Shown: positions 24,423 through 32,627, counted from the stretch's first letter. The stretch is DNA of 36,304 bases from Rhizobiales bacterium 65-9 (GCA_001899525.1 MKVY01000032.1:102137-138440); one strand, 5' to 3'. The notes: generated from the letters alone by a model not told the origin. Made by a program: numbers and translations.

Positions 24423-25415
24423 ATGACATCGATATCCAGGCTCATCGCGGAGCCGATCATTCGCGCTTGCGTACTGTTTCTCTTCGTCGCGTTGGTGTTT
24501 GCAGTCTCTGCGGTCTTTGCTGGAGTCGTTGTTGACGCGACAACGATGTTCAGCGTTCTGCAGAATTTCGCTATGATAGGCTTGGTTGCGCTCGGCCTGG
24601 GGCTAACAGTGCTCATCGGCGAGTTCGATCTCTCCGTAGCGGGAATGTTTATCCTCGGCGGGTGTGTCGCCGTCATCGTCGGCTCGAACGGTCCGGTCTT
24701 CGGATTGGCCGTCGCCGTGCTTATCGGCATCGCGGGCGGCATCATCCAAGCTCTGTTGATGATCAGGCTGGGTCTGAATTCGGTCGCGATAACCCTGGGT
24801 GGCCTACTGACCTTCACGGGCATCGCTCACGTCCTGACGGAATCCAAGAGCGTTCTCTTCAATGATCTTTCGGTCGCCCTTGCGATGAACGTACCAGTCC
24901 TGGGCGTGTTTTCTCTGCGAAGCCTGATCACGATAGCCTGCTTTCTCGCAGGGGGAGTGCTGATCACGTACACCCGGATCGGGCGCGATATTGTCGCCAC
25001 AGGCAGCAATCGTCATGCCGCCCGGGTTGCTGGCGTGAGCACGTCCCACATGCTCGTCGGCGTTTTCGCTGTCTCGGGTGCGTTGGCGGCTCTCAGCGGC
25101 GCGCTGCTTTCGTTCGGCTTGTCGGCGGCTTCGCCGACTGGCCTGTCGAATGTCATGATTCCCGCGATCGCTGCGGTCATTCTAGGCGGAGGTTCGCTCT
25201 CTGGCGGGGTGGGCCATCCGATTGGGATCGCCGCGGGCGTTCTCGTTCTGGCGATTGTGCGCAGTGGCCTCACGGTTCTGGGCGTTTCGCCCTCCGTTCA
25301 TGAGATCGTGACCGGCGCGCTTCTGCTTGTTGTCGCAATTCTCGATGGGCCGGCGCTGGGCGAACGCCTTTATCAGTTTAAATCCATGGTGACGTTGCGC
25401 GTCGGCTCTATCTGA
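24423..25415 (+). CDS. Ribose-type ABC permease, second of two
   Basis: This 330-residue inner-membrane protein belongs to the same family as the preceding gene. NFAMIGLVALGLGLTVLIGE and FDLSVAGMFILGG are the conserved RbsC core, TRIGRDIVATGSNRHAARVA, then GVSTS, is the ATPase-contact loop, and IAAVILGGGSLSGGVGHPIG is the late signature. It starts 5 bp after the first permease and ends 11 bp before the RutA-family gene, so they form one transcript. Confidence 0.9.
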   Translation: MTSISRLIAEPIIRACVLFLFVALVFAVSAVFAGVVVDATTMFSVLQNFAMIGLVALGLGLTVLIGEFDLSVAGMFILGGCVAVIVGSNGPVFGLAVAVLIGIAGGIIQALLMIRLGLNSVAITLGGLLTFTGIAHVLTESKSVLFNDLSVALAMNVPVLGVFSLRSLITIACFLAGGVLITYTRIGRDIVATGSNRHAARVAGVSTSHMLVGVFAVSGALAALSGALLSFGLSAASPTGLSNVMIPAIAAVILGGGSLSGGVGHPIGIAAGVLVLAIVRSGLTVLGVSPSVHEIVTGALLLVVAILDGPALGERLYQFKSMVTLRVGSI

Positions 25416-25426
25416 AGGAGGACTGA

Positions 25427-26488
25427 ATGAAGTTCGGGATTTTCCTGCCTAACGGCAAGAATGGTTATATCCTATCGAAGGCTTCGCCGCAGTACATGCC
25501 GACTTACGAGCATAACAAGCAGATTGCTATCGAAGCAGAGCGGCAGGGATTCGACATGGTGCTGTCGATGATGAAATACCGTGGCTTCGGCGGCGAGACC
25601 GGTTATTGGGATGCCTGCCTCGAGAGCTTCACGCTGATGGCCGCGTTGGCAGCGGTGACATCCAAGCTCGAATTATTTCCGTCGGTTACAATCCCCGCAC
25701 ATCATCCGGCTGTGATCGCCCGAATGGTTGCAACCATCGACGATATCAGCAATGGCCGATGCGGGTTGAATATCGTGACGGGATGGAACAAAGCCGAGTA
25801 CGAGCAGATGGGACTATGGCGGGGCGACAAATACTATCAACAGCGCTACGACTATGCGCATGAATATCTCAAGGTCATGCAGATGCTTTGGGAAAATGGC
25901 CGCGCGACTTACCAGGGCGAAAACTTCCAGTTGAAGGATTGCGAAAGCTTTCCCATGCCTAAGCATCGGATTACCGTCGTTTGTGCGGGGCAGTCGCCGG
26001 CTGGTGCTAAGTTCGTTGCCGAATGTGCTGATCGCAATTTTGTCCAAGCTGGCAGCGAACGCTTGAAGGAGATCACCCAAACCATCCGGGAAGCGGGAGA
26101 GAAGCGTGGCCGCCAAGTGGGAACTTATGCGGTCTTTCACGTCATCTCGGCCGATACCGACCGCGAGGCCGAGGACAAGACCAACCGCATTATGGCCGAG
26201 GCAGATGAAGGTGCTATCAAAAATATGATTGCTAGCGCTAAGATGGACACCAACCCAAAAGGCATCTCGGAATATCAGACAACCGGGATGACCCGGTCGG
26301 CAGAAGATGGACATAGCGCTTTTATGACCATTCCTGCCATCTATGGATCGCATGCGACCGTCGCCGAGAAGCTTGACCGGATTATCGAGACGACCGGGAT
26401 CGATGGAATGCTGTTTAGCTTTCCCGATTTCGTATCTGGCGTGCGAGCTTTCGGGGAAGAGATAAGGCCGAGAATGAAGTTTGCTTAA
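25427..26488 (+). CDS. rutA: RutA-family pyrimidine-type oxygenase (LLM class, FMN-dependent)
   Basis: This 353-residue flavin monooxygenase is strongly RutA-like: GFDMVLSMMKYRGFGGETGY (41-60), CLESFTLMAALAAVTSKLEL, then LNIVTGWNKAEYEQMGLWRG (114-133), RYDYAHEYLKVMQMLW and ITVVCAGQSPAGAKF. RutA uses FMNH2 and O2 to open uracil between N3 and C4 to a ureidoacrylate peracid. No RutC, D, E, F or G genes are seen beside it, and it is instead co-transcribed with a ribose-type importer (11 bp after the second permease, GGAGG site). It may therefore act on an imported uracil-like or other cyclic amide rather than on uracil itself. Symbol denotes family, not proven substrate. Confidence 0.88.
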   Translation: MKFGIFLPNGKNGYILSKASPQYMPTYEHNKQIAIEAERQGFDMVLSMMKYRGFGGETGYWDACLESFTLMAALAAVTSKLELFPSVTIPAHHPAVIARMVATIDDISNGRCGLNIVTGWNKAEYEQMGLWRGDKYYQQRYDYAHEYLKVMQMLWENGRATYQGENFQLKDCESFPMPKHRITVVCAGQSPAGAKFVAECADRNFVQAGSERLKEITQTIREAGEKRGRQVGTYAVFHVISADTDREAEDKTNRIMAEADEGAIKNMIASAKMDTNPKGISEYQTTGMTRSAEDGHSAFMTIPAIYGSHATVAEKLDRIIETTGIDGMLFSFPDFVSGVRAFGEEIRPRMKFA

Positions 26489-26750
26489 GGGCCTACTTGG
26501 TCTGGGGGAGCGTCGCTCTCTTTCAAAGCTTGTAAGAGGGCTTTATCCTCGGACGATGATGCTGCGATTCACTATCTTCCCTCCAGGCGGCTTTCAATGT
26601 CCCGATCTACCCCAACCCTTTCGACGATGAGGACGGCGAGAGGTTCCGCCCCAACAGGCAGTGTGGTGACTAAAGCACCCGCGCAAACCTCGGCCGTACA
26701 AGCCGGGGCCTTTCCGACCTGATTTCGAGGATGCCGATTGCCTGAACAAC
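26489..26750. other. Non-coding gap after the rutA operon
   Basis: Convergent gap between the RutA-family gene and leftward genes. AAAGC (26525-26529) and GCTTT (26538-26542) could form a weak hairpin about 40 bp after the stop, a possible poor terminator. Short frames here are arginine/serine-rich and not convincing. Confidence 0.35.
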
Positions 26751-26929
26751 TCAAGGCTTAGATCCGAATTCGGCTTTTCGAAGTTCAACGGCAGCGCTTA
26801 TAGAGTACCGTTTGCCCATGCCGAAGCCTTCCAGATTGTAGATCATCTGATCCTTGTCATCGGCATCCTCGAAGTCGTCGACGCTTCCTTCCCGCACATA
26901 GAGAGATCGTTCGGGCCTTACCCCTTGAA
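26751..26929 (-). pseudogene. C-terminal remnant of an unidentified protein, possibly a beta-barrel
   Basis: A reverse-strand frame ending at 26751 reads a natural-looking end of about 50 residues (REGSVDDFEDADDKDQMIYN, then LEGFGMGKRYSISAAVELRK). Upstream of 26930 the same frame lies inside the DUF924 gene in the wrong frame and is arginine-rich nonsense. So only the tail of some gene survives here. The alternating pattern GKRYSISAAVELRKAEFG could be the last strand of an outer-membrane barrel, but this is weak. Confidence 0.35.
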
Positions 26930-27499
26930 GCCGCCTCCCTTGAGGTAGGCGTCTTCTTCCAGCGTCGTGGTCCGACCGAGCATGAGATTGCGGTGCGGGA
27001 AACGGTCGAAGCGGCGGATGATGTCGCGATGGCTCTCGGCATGCTCCAGCCAGGGCTGGCCGAGCCCAGCGTTGAGCCACACCGATAGCTCCTGATCGCC
27101 AAGATCCTCGGAATGAGCGAAGGGCAGGCAGAAGAACAGCCGCAGGTCCGGCTCGACCTGTCCCATATGCCCGGCCTTTAGCGCCTGCCTTGCATAGCGA
27201 CGAGCGAGCGGGTCGGTGGCGTACATGTGCGCCGTGCCACGAAAGGCGTTGCGCGGAAACTGGTCGGTCAGGATCAGCAGCGCCAGCGCGCCACCTGGCG
27301 TTTCCATCCAATCGTCGTATCGACGCGCAGCGACCACCATGTGCAGATCGAGAAAGCGCTCGCGGAATGCCGCGTCGAAGGCGGCATCCTTCTCGAGCCA
27401 GCGGTCGCAGGAGGCCCGCCAGAACGCCATAACATCATCGGGCGCGCTGTACCGAACCAGCTTGGGTGGCCTTGAACGCAACATGCCGAACGGCCTCAT
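26918..27499 (-). CDS. DUF924-family protein
   Basis: This helical cytoplasmic protein of about 193 residues has the DUF924 hallmarks: PDDVMAFWRASCDRWLEKDA, FDAAFRERF, LALLILTDQFPRNAFRGTAH (the family core), FFCLPFAHSEDLGDQELSV and RFDRFPHRN followed by LGR and a GGGFKG end. The biochemical role of the family is unknown. Start choice is uncertain: TTG at 27514 overlaps the ltrA stop as TTGA, ATG at 27499 and ATG at 27484 (GAGG 9 nt upstream) are in frame. It is probably translated from the same leftward transcript as the LtrA gene. Confidence 0.88.
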   Translation of the reverse strand: MRPFGMLRSRPPKLVRYSAPDDVMAFWRASCDRWLEKDAAFDAAFRERFLDLHMVVAARRYDDWMETPGGALALLILTDQFPRNAFRGTAHMYATDPLARRYARQALKAGHMGQVEPDLRLFFCLPFAHSEDLGDQELSVWLNAGLGQPWLEHAESHRDIIRRFDRFPHRNLMLGRTTTLEEDAYLKGGGFKG

Positions 27500-27510
27500 C
27501 GCGCCCGCGG

Positions 27511-28728
27511 TCAACGCGTCGACGGCTGCGACTTGGCCGCCTCGCGCCGCTTGCGGACCAACCGGCCTTCCCAGAACCCTGCCGCGAGCATGACGATGGT
27601 TGTCAGCCAGCCCATGGTCAGCAGATCGACGAACGACGCGACGGGAAGGAGCGCCAAAAGGGCGACGACTCCGGCGATGTGCGAGGCCGGCAGCCCGCCG
27701 TAGACCACCTTCTTGTAAACCGCGCTGCCGAGCAGATAGAGCGCCGGACCGCCGGACAGTGTCAGCGCATAGGCGAGTTTCAGCCCGTCATGCGGATGGG
27801 CGAGCACTAGATCGTTGCCGACGGCGGTGGCGATGACCCCGCCGACCAGGATAGCGTGGACATAGTGGAAATAGGCGCCGATCCGGCCAGGATCGTCGGA
27901 ATGGGTGATGGCATTGGTCGCGTCCTTGCTCGATGTGCCGAAATAGAGCCACCACATGGCGAGCGTGCCGAGGAAGGTTGCAAGCAGCGCGGAAAGGATC
28001 GGGACATCCCAGTTTTCCGCGCGCGCCATGGTCGCGCCGCTCGCCAGCAGTGTCTCGCCGAGCGCGACGATACAGAAGAGCTGGCAGCGCTCGGCGAGAT
28101 GCGCGCCCTCGATCGTCCAATCGCTGGTTTTGGAGCGGCCGAGGCCCGGCAGTGGGAAGCCGAACATCGGCGAGACATATTCGCAGAGGATCGCGACCGC
28201 CCAGAGCGCTATCCGCGCTTCATGCTGGACGAAGGCGCCGGCGATCCAGAAGACGCCGGCGATCGAGAGCCAGCCGAGCATTCGCCGATAGTTGGCCGCA
28301 AGCGGATGATCCGAGCCCAGCTCCCAGACGATATAGGCGGTGCGCCCAACCTGGATCGCGATATAGGCGAGCGCAAAGATCCACCCCCGTTCGCCGAAGG
28401 CGCCGGGGATCGCCGAGGCCATGAGGAGGCCCGCCAGCATGATAGCGAAGATCAGGCCGCGAATTCGCGGCGTCTCGGGGTCGAACCAGTTGGTAACCCA
28501 GCAGGTATATTGCCAGCCGAGCCAGACCGCGAACCAAAGGATCAACGTCTCAATGACGCCCGTCAGATTGAGGTTGGTCAGCAGCTCGTGGCTGAGCTGT
28601 GTTACCGCGAAGACATAGACGAGGTCGAAGAACAGCTCTTCGAAGGTCACGCGCGCATGATGACCGTCGCGGCGACGCAGAAGCGGGTGATGGTCCGGCG
28701 ATTTGGTGCTTGTGGAGCTGTTGGTCAT
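27511..28728 (-). CDS. Low temperature requirement protein A (LtrA) family membrane protein
   Basis: This 405-residue integral inner-membrane protein has about 10-12 hydrophobic segments. The N-terminal RVTFEELFFDLVYVFAVTQL, then SHELL, is the unmistakable LtrA signature, followed by ETLILWFAVWLGWQYTCWVT, HLAERCQLFCIVALGETLLA and repeated helices to a basic tail. The family is named from a Listeria cold-sensitive mutant; its transport or other function is not established. It lies between a small membrane protein gene and DUF924, all leftward. Confidence 0.9.
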   Translation of the reverse strand: MTNSSTSTKSPDHHPLLRRRDGHHARVTFEELFFDLVYVFAVTQLSHELLTNLNLTGVIETLILWFAVWLGWQYTCWVTNWFDPETPRIRGLIFAIMLAGLLMASAIPGAFGERGWIFALAYIAIQVGRTAYIVWELGSDHPLAANYRRMLGWLSIAGVFWIAGAFVQHEARIALWAVAILCEYVSPMFGFPLPGLGRSKTSDWTIEGAHLAERCQLFCIVALGETLLASGATMARAENWDVPILSALLATFLGTLAMWWLYFGTSSKDATNAITHSDDPGRIGAYFHYVHAILVGGVIATAVGNDLVLAHPHDGLKLAYALTLSGGPALYLLGSAVYKKVVYGGLPASHIAGVVALLALLPVASFVDLLTMGWLTTIVMLAAGFWEGRLVRKRREAAKSQPSTR

Positions 28729-28743
28729 GGCCGTTCCAGCGGG

Positions 28744-29013
28744 TCAGGAGCGGGCGAATTGCCAGATGGCGATGGCGGCGACGATGGCTGGGACCGCAAA
28801 GACGACAGCCAGGATGGGCAGTTCCTGCGCGACGGTGTTGCCGGCCCTGTTGACCCCGACCCAAAGGTTGGCGATTGACACGGCAAGCCAGACGGGAATG
28901 AAGACCTTTGCTGCGGTCGCAAGAGCGGGCGTCGTACCGCCCCAGAGCTGGCCGAACAGCAGAAAGACGCCGAGCAGGACGACCCCGCCGATAATGACCA
29001 TCAGCATATGCAT
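28744..29013 (-). CDS. Small three-helix membrane protein
   Basis: This protein has 89 residues with three hydrophobic segments (about 4-22, 36-52 and 64-86) separated by short polar loops (GGTTP, NRAGNT). GAGGGGG lies 8-9 nt before the ATG. I do not recognise a named family. It sits 13 bp after the ALDH stop and 15 bp before the LtrA start, so it is probably part of the SDR-ALDH-LtrA-DUF924 transcript unit. Confidence 0.7.
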   Translation of the reverse strand: MHMLMVIIGGVVLLGVFLLFGQLWGGTTPALATAAKVFIPVWLAVSIANLWVGVNRAGNTVAQELPILAVVFAVPAIVAAIAIWQFARS

Positions 29014-29026
29014 GGCGCCATCCCCC

Positions 29027-30403
29027 TCATGAAAACACGCTCAGATTCTTCGCGATGTCCTTCCCGGCATAGGGCGGGAAGACATCGAGCTCGAGATCGG
29101 GATTACCGATCAGCATGGCTTTGGTGTTGCTGAGCGCGTAGAACCCGGCCTTGCCGTAGTATTTGCCCATGCCGCTATTGCCGACACCGCCGAACGGCAG
29201 GCTGTCGATCCAGCAATGCAGATTGGTCTGGTTGATGCAGCCGCCGCCGAACGAGAGCGATCCGAGCGCGAAGTCGATCGTCGCTTGGTCCTTGCTGAAG
29301 ATATAGGCGGCGAGCGGCTTCGGCTTGCACTTCACGATCCCCACGATCTCCTTGAGGTCGCGATACGGCATGACCGGCAGCACCGGACCGAACACCTCCT
29401 GCTGCAGCGCTGGATCGTCCCAGGTCGAGGGATAGAGGATCGTCGGCTCGACATAGCGCGCTTTCACGTCGAAGCGCCCGCCGTGCACGACCTTTTCGGG
29501 CAGGATATAGGAGGCGACGCGCTCGGCATCGTGCTCGCTGATCATCCGCGCGAAGTCCGGGCTCCGGCTCGGGTCCTCGCCATACATCCTGACGATCGAC
29601 GCCTTGAGTTTTTCGATGAAGACGCCAGCAACGCTCTCATGGACATAGACATAGCCCGGCGCGATGCACCATTGACCCGAGATGGCGTTGTGACCCCAGG
29701 CGATGCGATCGGCGGCGATGTCGAGATTGGCGGTCGCATCGACGATGGTCGGGTTCTGCCCACCAAGTTCGAGGATGATCGGAGTCAGGTTCTCGGCCGC
29801 CGCGCGCATCACCACCTTGCCGACGGCGGACGAGCCGGTGAAGAAGATGAAGTCGAAGGGCAATGCCAGCAGCTCGCCGATCTCCTCGCGCCCGCCGGTG
29901 ACGACCGCGACGTTCTCGGGTGCGAAATACTCCGGGATCAGCTTGGCAAACAGCGCCGCCGTCGCCGGCGTGGTATTGGCCGGCTTCAGGATCACCGGGT
30001 TGCCGGCGGCGAGTGCAGCGATCGCCGGATCGAGCAGCAGCAGGATCGGCGCGTTGAACGGGCCGATCACCAGTGTCACGCCATAGGGTTCCTTGTAGAT
30101 GACACCCCGGTTGCCGGTCGCCTCCAGTCCTGCCGGGATCGGGGTGGGCTGCGGCGCCATCAGCGTCTTCAGGTTCTCGCGGTAGTATTTGATCACCCCG
30201 CTTGGCACGGTGATCTCGAAGAGCTGCTCGAACGGTGGCTTGCCAAAATCCTGATAGAGCGCGGCGCAGAGCGCTTGACTGTTATCGATGAGCAGGCGCT
30301 CCATGCGGTCGAGCTGATCGATCCGCCAGTCATGGCTCTTGGTCGCGTCGCTGAGGAAGTGCTCGCGCTGCACGTCGAACAGAGACTGGAATCGGTTGCT
30401 CAT
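29027..30403 (-). CDS. Aldehyde dehydrogenase, coniferyl-aldehyde-dehydrogenase-like (class 3)
   Basis: This 458-residue NAD(P)-dependent enzyme oxidises aldehydes to acids. Active-site residues are visible: N117 in GPFNAP, E212 in LELGGQNP and nucleophile C246 in SGQWCIAPGYV; FTGSSAVGK (188-196) binds the cofactor. The length and lack of an N-terminal extension fit class 3/coniferyl aldehyde dehydrogenases. The ATG follows GGGAG. It is 93 bp downstream of the SDR gene, with a strong hairpin between them. Confidence 0.9.
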   Translation of the reverse strand: MSNRFQSLFDVQREHFLSDATKSHDWRIDQLDRMERLLIDNSQALCAALYQDFGKPPFEQLFEITVPSGVIKYYRENLKTLMAPQPTPIPAGLEATGNRGVIYKEPYGVTLVIGPFNAPILLLLDPAIAALAAGNPVILKPANTTPATAALFAKLIPEYFAPENVAVVTGGREEIGELLALPFDFIFFTGSSAVGKVVMRAAAENLTPIILELGGQNPTIVDATANLDIAADRIAWGHNAISGQWCIAPGYVYVHESVAGVFIEKLKASIVRMYGEDPSRSPDFARMISEHDAERVASYILPEKVVHGGRFDVKARYVEPTILYPSTWDDPALQQEVFGPVLPVMPYRDLKEIVGIVKCKPKPLAAYIFSKDQATIDFALGSLSFGGGCINQTNLHCWIDSLPFGGVGNSGMGKYYGKAGFYALSNTKAMLIGNPDLELDVFPPYAGKDIAKNLSVFS

Positions 30404-30464
30404 GGTGAGACTCCCGGAGCGGCGACGCGAGGCGGACTCCGTCCAAAAATGAGTTGAAACGGAT

Positions 30465-30488
30465 GCGGCCGGGGCTCATCCCGGCCGC
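30465..30488 (-). terminator. Strong GC hairpin between the SDR and ALDH genes
   Basis: GCGGCCGGG and CCCGGCCGC form a perfect 9-bp stem with a 6-nt loop, starting 9 bp after the SDR stop. A T run follows only about 15-20 nt later on the minus strand, so this is not a textbook intrinsic terminator; it may attenuate transcription or protect the SDR message. Confidence 0.5.
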
Positions 30489-30496
30489 TTCGTAGA

Positions 30497-31270
30497 TTAC
30501 TTCGTGGTGTAGCCGCCGTTGACGAGGATGGTCTGGCCGGTCATCCACCAGCCATCCGAGACGAGGAAGCGGATGAAGGGGACGATGTCCTCGATGTCGG
30601 TCAGGCCGGTCTTGGAGAAGTTCGACAGCGCCGCCGCGGTCTTGTGGTAGGCGACCGCGTCCGCGCCCTCGGCGGGATAGAAGAACGGCGTATCCATTGG
30701 ACCCGGGCCGATCGCCGTCACCGAGATACCGCGTTGGCCGAACTCCTTCGAGGCCGCCCGCGTAAAATGCTCCACCGGTGCCTTGGTGCCGGCATAGGCG
30801 GCATAGAAAGGCGTGTAGGCGCCGAGCAGCGAGGTGACGAGCGTGCATACCTTGCCGTTGTCGCTGACGTGCTTGCCGGCCTCCTTGAGGAAGAAGAAAG
30901 CGCTCTTCGAGTTCACCGCGGTCATCTCGTCATATTCGGCTTCCGAAATCTCGACCATCGGCTTCTTCAACACTTTGCCGACAGTGTTGATGGCGATATC
31001 GATGCCGCCCAACGCCGCCTTAGCGTCCGCGAACAGTTTCTCGTTCGCGCCGGCTGTGGTGAGGTCGGCCTGGAAGGCGAAGGCGTCGGCGCCCGCTGCC
31101 TTGATTGCGGCTACGTTCTCGTCGGCGGCGGGCTTGGTGGCGCTGGTGTTGTAATGGACCGCAACCGCTTTCGCGCCCTGTTCGGCCAGGTCGCGCGCGA
31201 TCAATCCGCCGAGATTCTTCGCCCCGCCGGCGATCAGGATGGTTTTACCCTTGATGCTGTGATCGGTCAT
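30497..31270 (-). CDS. Short-chain dehydrogenase/reductase
   Basis: This 257-residue Rossmann oxidoreductase is cytoplasmic. Cofactor loop GGAKNLGG (15-22), NTVG (95-98), N120, and catalytic S147, Y159 and K163 (YAGTK) complete the classical tetrad. HYNTSATK after the second strand suggests NADP preference, but this is a weak call. The C-terminal VSDGWWMTGQTILVNGGYTT is typical. GGAGG precedes the ATG. It is divergent from a LysR gene (141-bp spacer), the probable regulator. Confidence 0.92.
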   Translation of the reverse strand: MTDHSIKGKTILIAGGAKNLGGLIARDLAEQGAKAVAVHYNTSATKPAADENVAAIKAAGADAFAFQADLTTAGANEKLFADAKAALGGIDIAINTVGKVLKKPMVEISEAEYDEMTAVNSKSAFFFLKEAGKHVSDNGKVCTLVTSLLGAYTPFYAAYAGTKAPVEHFTRAASKEFGQRGISVTAIGPGPMDTPFFYPAEGADAVAYHKTAAALSNFSKTGLTDIEDIVPFIRFLVSDGWWMTGQTILVNGGYTTK

Positions 31271-31411
31271 TGGCGTCGGCCTCCATGGGGTTGCCTAGCG
31301 GCCACCCATGGACCGCTTCCTGCAGTGCACCGTATCGTCTATAGATTTGTCATAAAGCCAGTCATTCTGACATCACTTGTCGGAAACGGCGACCAATAAG
31401 AGCTGACGCCC
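31271..31411. promoter_or_regulatory. Divergent SDR/lysR control region
   Basis: The 141-bp space should hold both promoters and the LysR site. TGTCA (31347-31351) and TGACA (31368-31372) form an interrupted inverted repeat, and ATAGATTTGTCATAAAG nearby is AT-rich compared with the surroundings. No further assignment is safe. Confidence 0.4.
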
Positions 31412-32311
31412 TTGGACCGCATCGATCTCTTCCGCACCTTCACCCGCGTCGTCGAATGCGCGAGCTTTACCCGAGCCGCCGATACGCTCGGGATTCCGCG
31501 TTCATCGGTGTCAGCCGCCGTGATCGATCTCGAAGCGCGGGTCGGCGCCCGCCTGCTGCATCGCACCACCCGAAAAGTCTCACCAACGCAGGACGGCGCA
31601 GCCTTTTATGAACGCTGCCTGCGGTTGATCGCCGATGTCGAGGAGACGGAAGGGTTGTTCCGGCAGACATCGGTCGGGCCAAGCGGAAGCCTTCGCATCG
31701 ACGTTCCTGGCCGGATCGGCCGACTTATCATCGCGCCGGCGCTGCCGGAGTTCCTCGCCCGTCATCCGCAGCTCGACATCGAACTGCGTGTCACCGACCG
31801 TGCGGTCAACCTCGTCGAGGAGAGCGTCGACTGTGTACTGCGGGTCGGTCCCTTGAGTGATTCCGGTCTCATTGCCCGCAAGATCGGAGACTTGCCCCTG
31901 ATCAATGTTGCCAGCCCCGGATATCTTGCCGAACATGGCACGCTTGGCGCCCCGGACGAACTCGGCGCGCACTTCGTCGTCAACTATGCCTCGCCCTCGA
32001 CTGGCCGCGTCGAGGATTGGGAATGGGTTGAGGATGGCGAGGTGCGGATGATGCCGGTTCGTGGCCGCGTTACTGTCAACAGCGCGGAAGCCTATATCGC
32101 CTGCTGCCTCGCCGGCCTTGGCCTGATCCAGATCCCGGCCTACGACGTCAACCATCATCTCGACACCGGCGAACTCGTCGAGGTGATGCCCACTCATCGG
32201 GCCGCACCGATGCCGATGAATCTGCTCTATCCGCATCGCCGGCATCTTTCCCGGAGGCTTCAGGTCTTTGCTGATTGGCTCGAACAGCTTCTGAAACGGA
32301 AGGTTCTGTAG
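31412..32311 (+). CDS. LysR-family transcriptional regulator
   Basis: This regulator has 299 residues. The N-terminal helix-turn-helix (1-62) reads DLFRTFTRVVECASFTRAAD, TLGIPRSSVSAAVIDLEARV and GARLLHRTTRKVSPTQDG. The effector domain (from about 90: GSLRIDVPGRIGRLIIAPAL) is of the CrgA-like PBP2 group. Start is TTG, chosen because it gives the standard LysR N-terminus. It is divergent from the SDR gene and likely controls the SDR-ALDH unit. Intact, unlike the lysR near 17 kb. Confidence 0.92.
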   Translation: MDRIDLFRTFTRVVECASFTRAADTLGIPRSSVSAAVIDLEARVGARLLHRTTRKVSPTQDGAAFYERCLRLIADVEETEGLFRQTSVGPSGSLRIDVPGRIGRLIIAPALPEFLARHPQLDIELRVTDRAVNLVEESVDCVLRVGPLSDSGLIARKIGDLPLINVASPGYLAEHGTLGAPDELGAHFVVNYASPSTGRVEDWEWVEDGEVRMMPVRGRVTVNSAEAYIACCLAGLGLIQIPAYDVNHHLDTGELVEVMPTHRAAPMPMNLLYPHRRHLSRRLQVFADWLEQLLKRKVL

Positions 32312-32627
32312 GAAAGTGGCAGGCAGACGAGCCGCCTTGCCACCGTGTGTGTCAGCCGGCGGGAGATTGAGATCGCAACCCTCGTCGTAAATCTGTGACT
32401 GCCAATGGCAATGTCTCGGGTGCGGCGTCCTGGAAGTTCCGGGCCGACCGTTTAACGGCAATGAGAGGCGAGATACGATGCGTCGGGCGACAGCGATTGG
32501 AGCGGAGCACCAAAGCAGATAGTACATTTGTCGTAATGTTAACTATTGCAGGTTCGCAACCATTGGATTGAGGAATGCTTTCCGGTAATGCCCGCGCTTC
32601 TTTGATACAGCGCCTATGCTGATGCGC
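32312..32627. other. 316-bp convergent gap with hairpin and motif copy C
   Basis: The gap lies between the ends of lysR and the alpha/beta hydrolase gene. GTGGC (32316-32320) and GCCAC (32339-32343) with adjacent pairing can form a hairpin just after the lysR stop, without a T run. The 28-bp motif copy C is at 32519-32546. No coding potential was seen. Confidence 0.5.
32519..32546 (+). repeat. 28-bp intergenic motif, copy C
   Basis: It reads ATAGTACATTTGTC, then GTAATG, then TTAACTAT, 24 of 28 identical to copy B. Both neighbouring genes end toward it, so it is not at a promoter of any present gene. Confidence 0.65.

Noticed and set aside
27856-28878. Forward frame of 340 codons
   Set aside because: Antisense to the LtrA gene, whose membrane pattern and signature are unmistakable; the forward product is Arg/Asp/Glu-rich without a fold.
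29216-30457. Forward frame of 413 codons
   Set aside because: Antisense to the aldehyde dehydrogenase, which has all catalytic residues.
31340-31356. ATAGATTTGTCATAAAG as a fourth copy of the 28-bp motif
   Set aside because: Shares ATAG and TTTGTC but with wrong spacing and no right half; better seen as part of the SDR/lysR control region.
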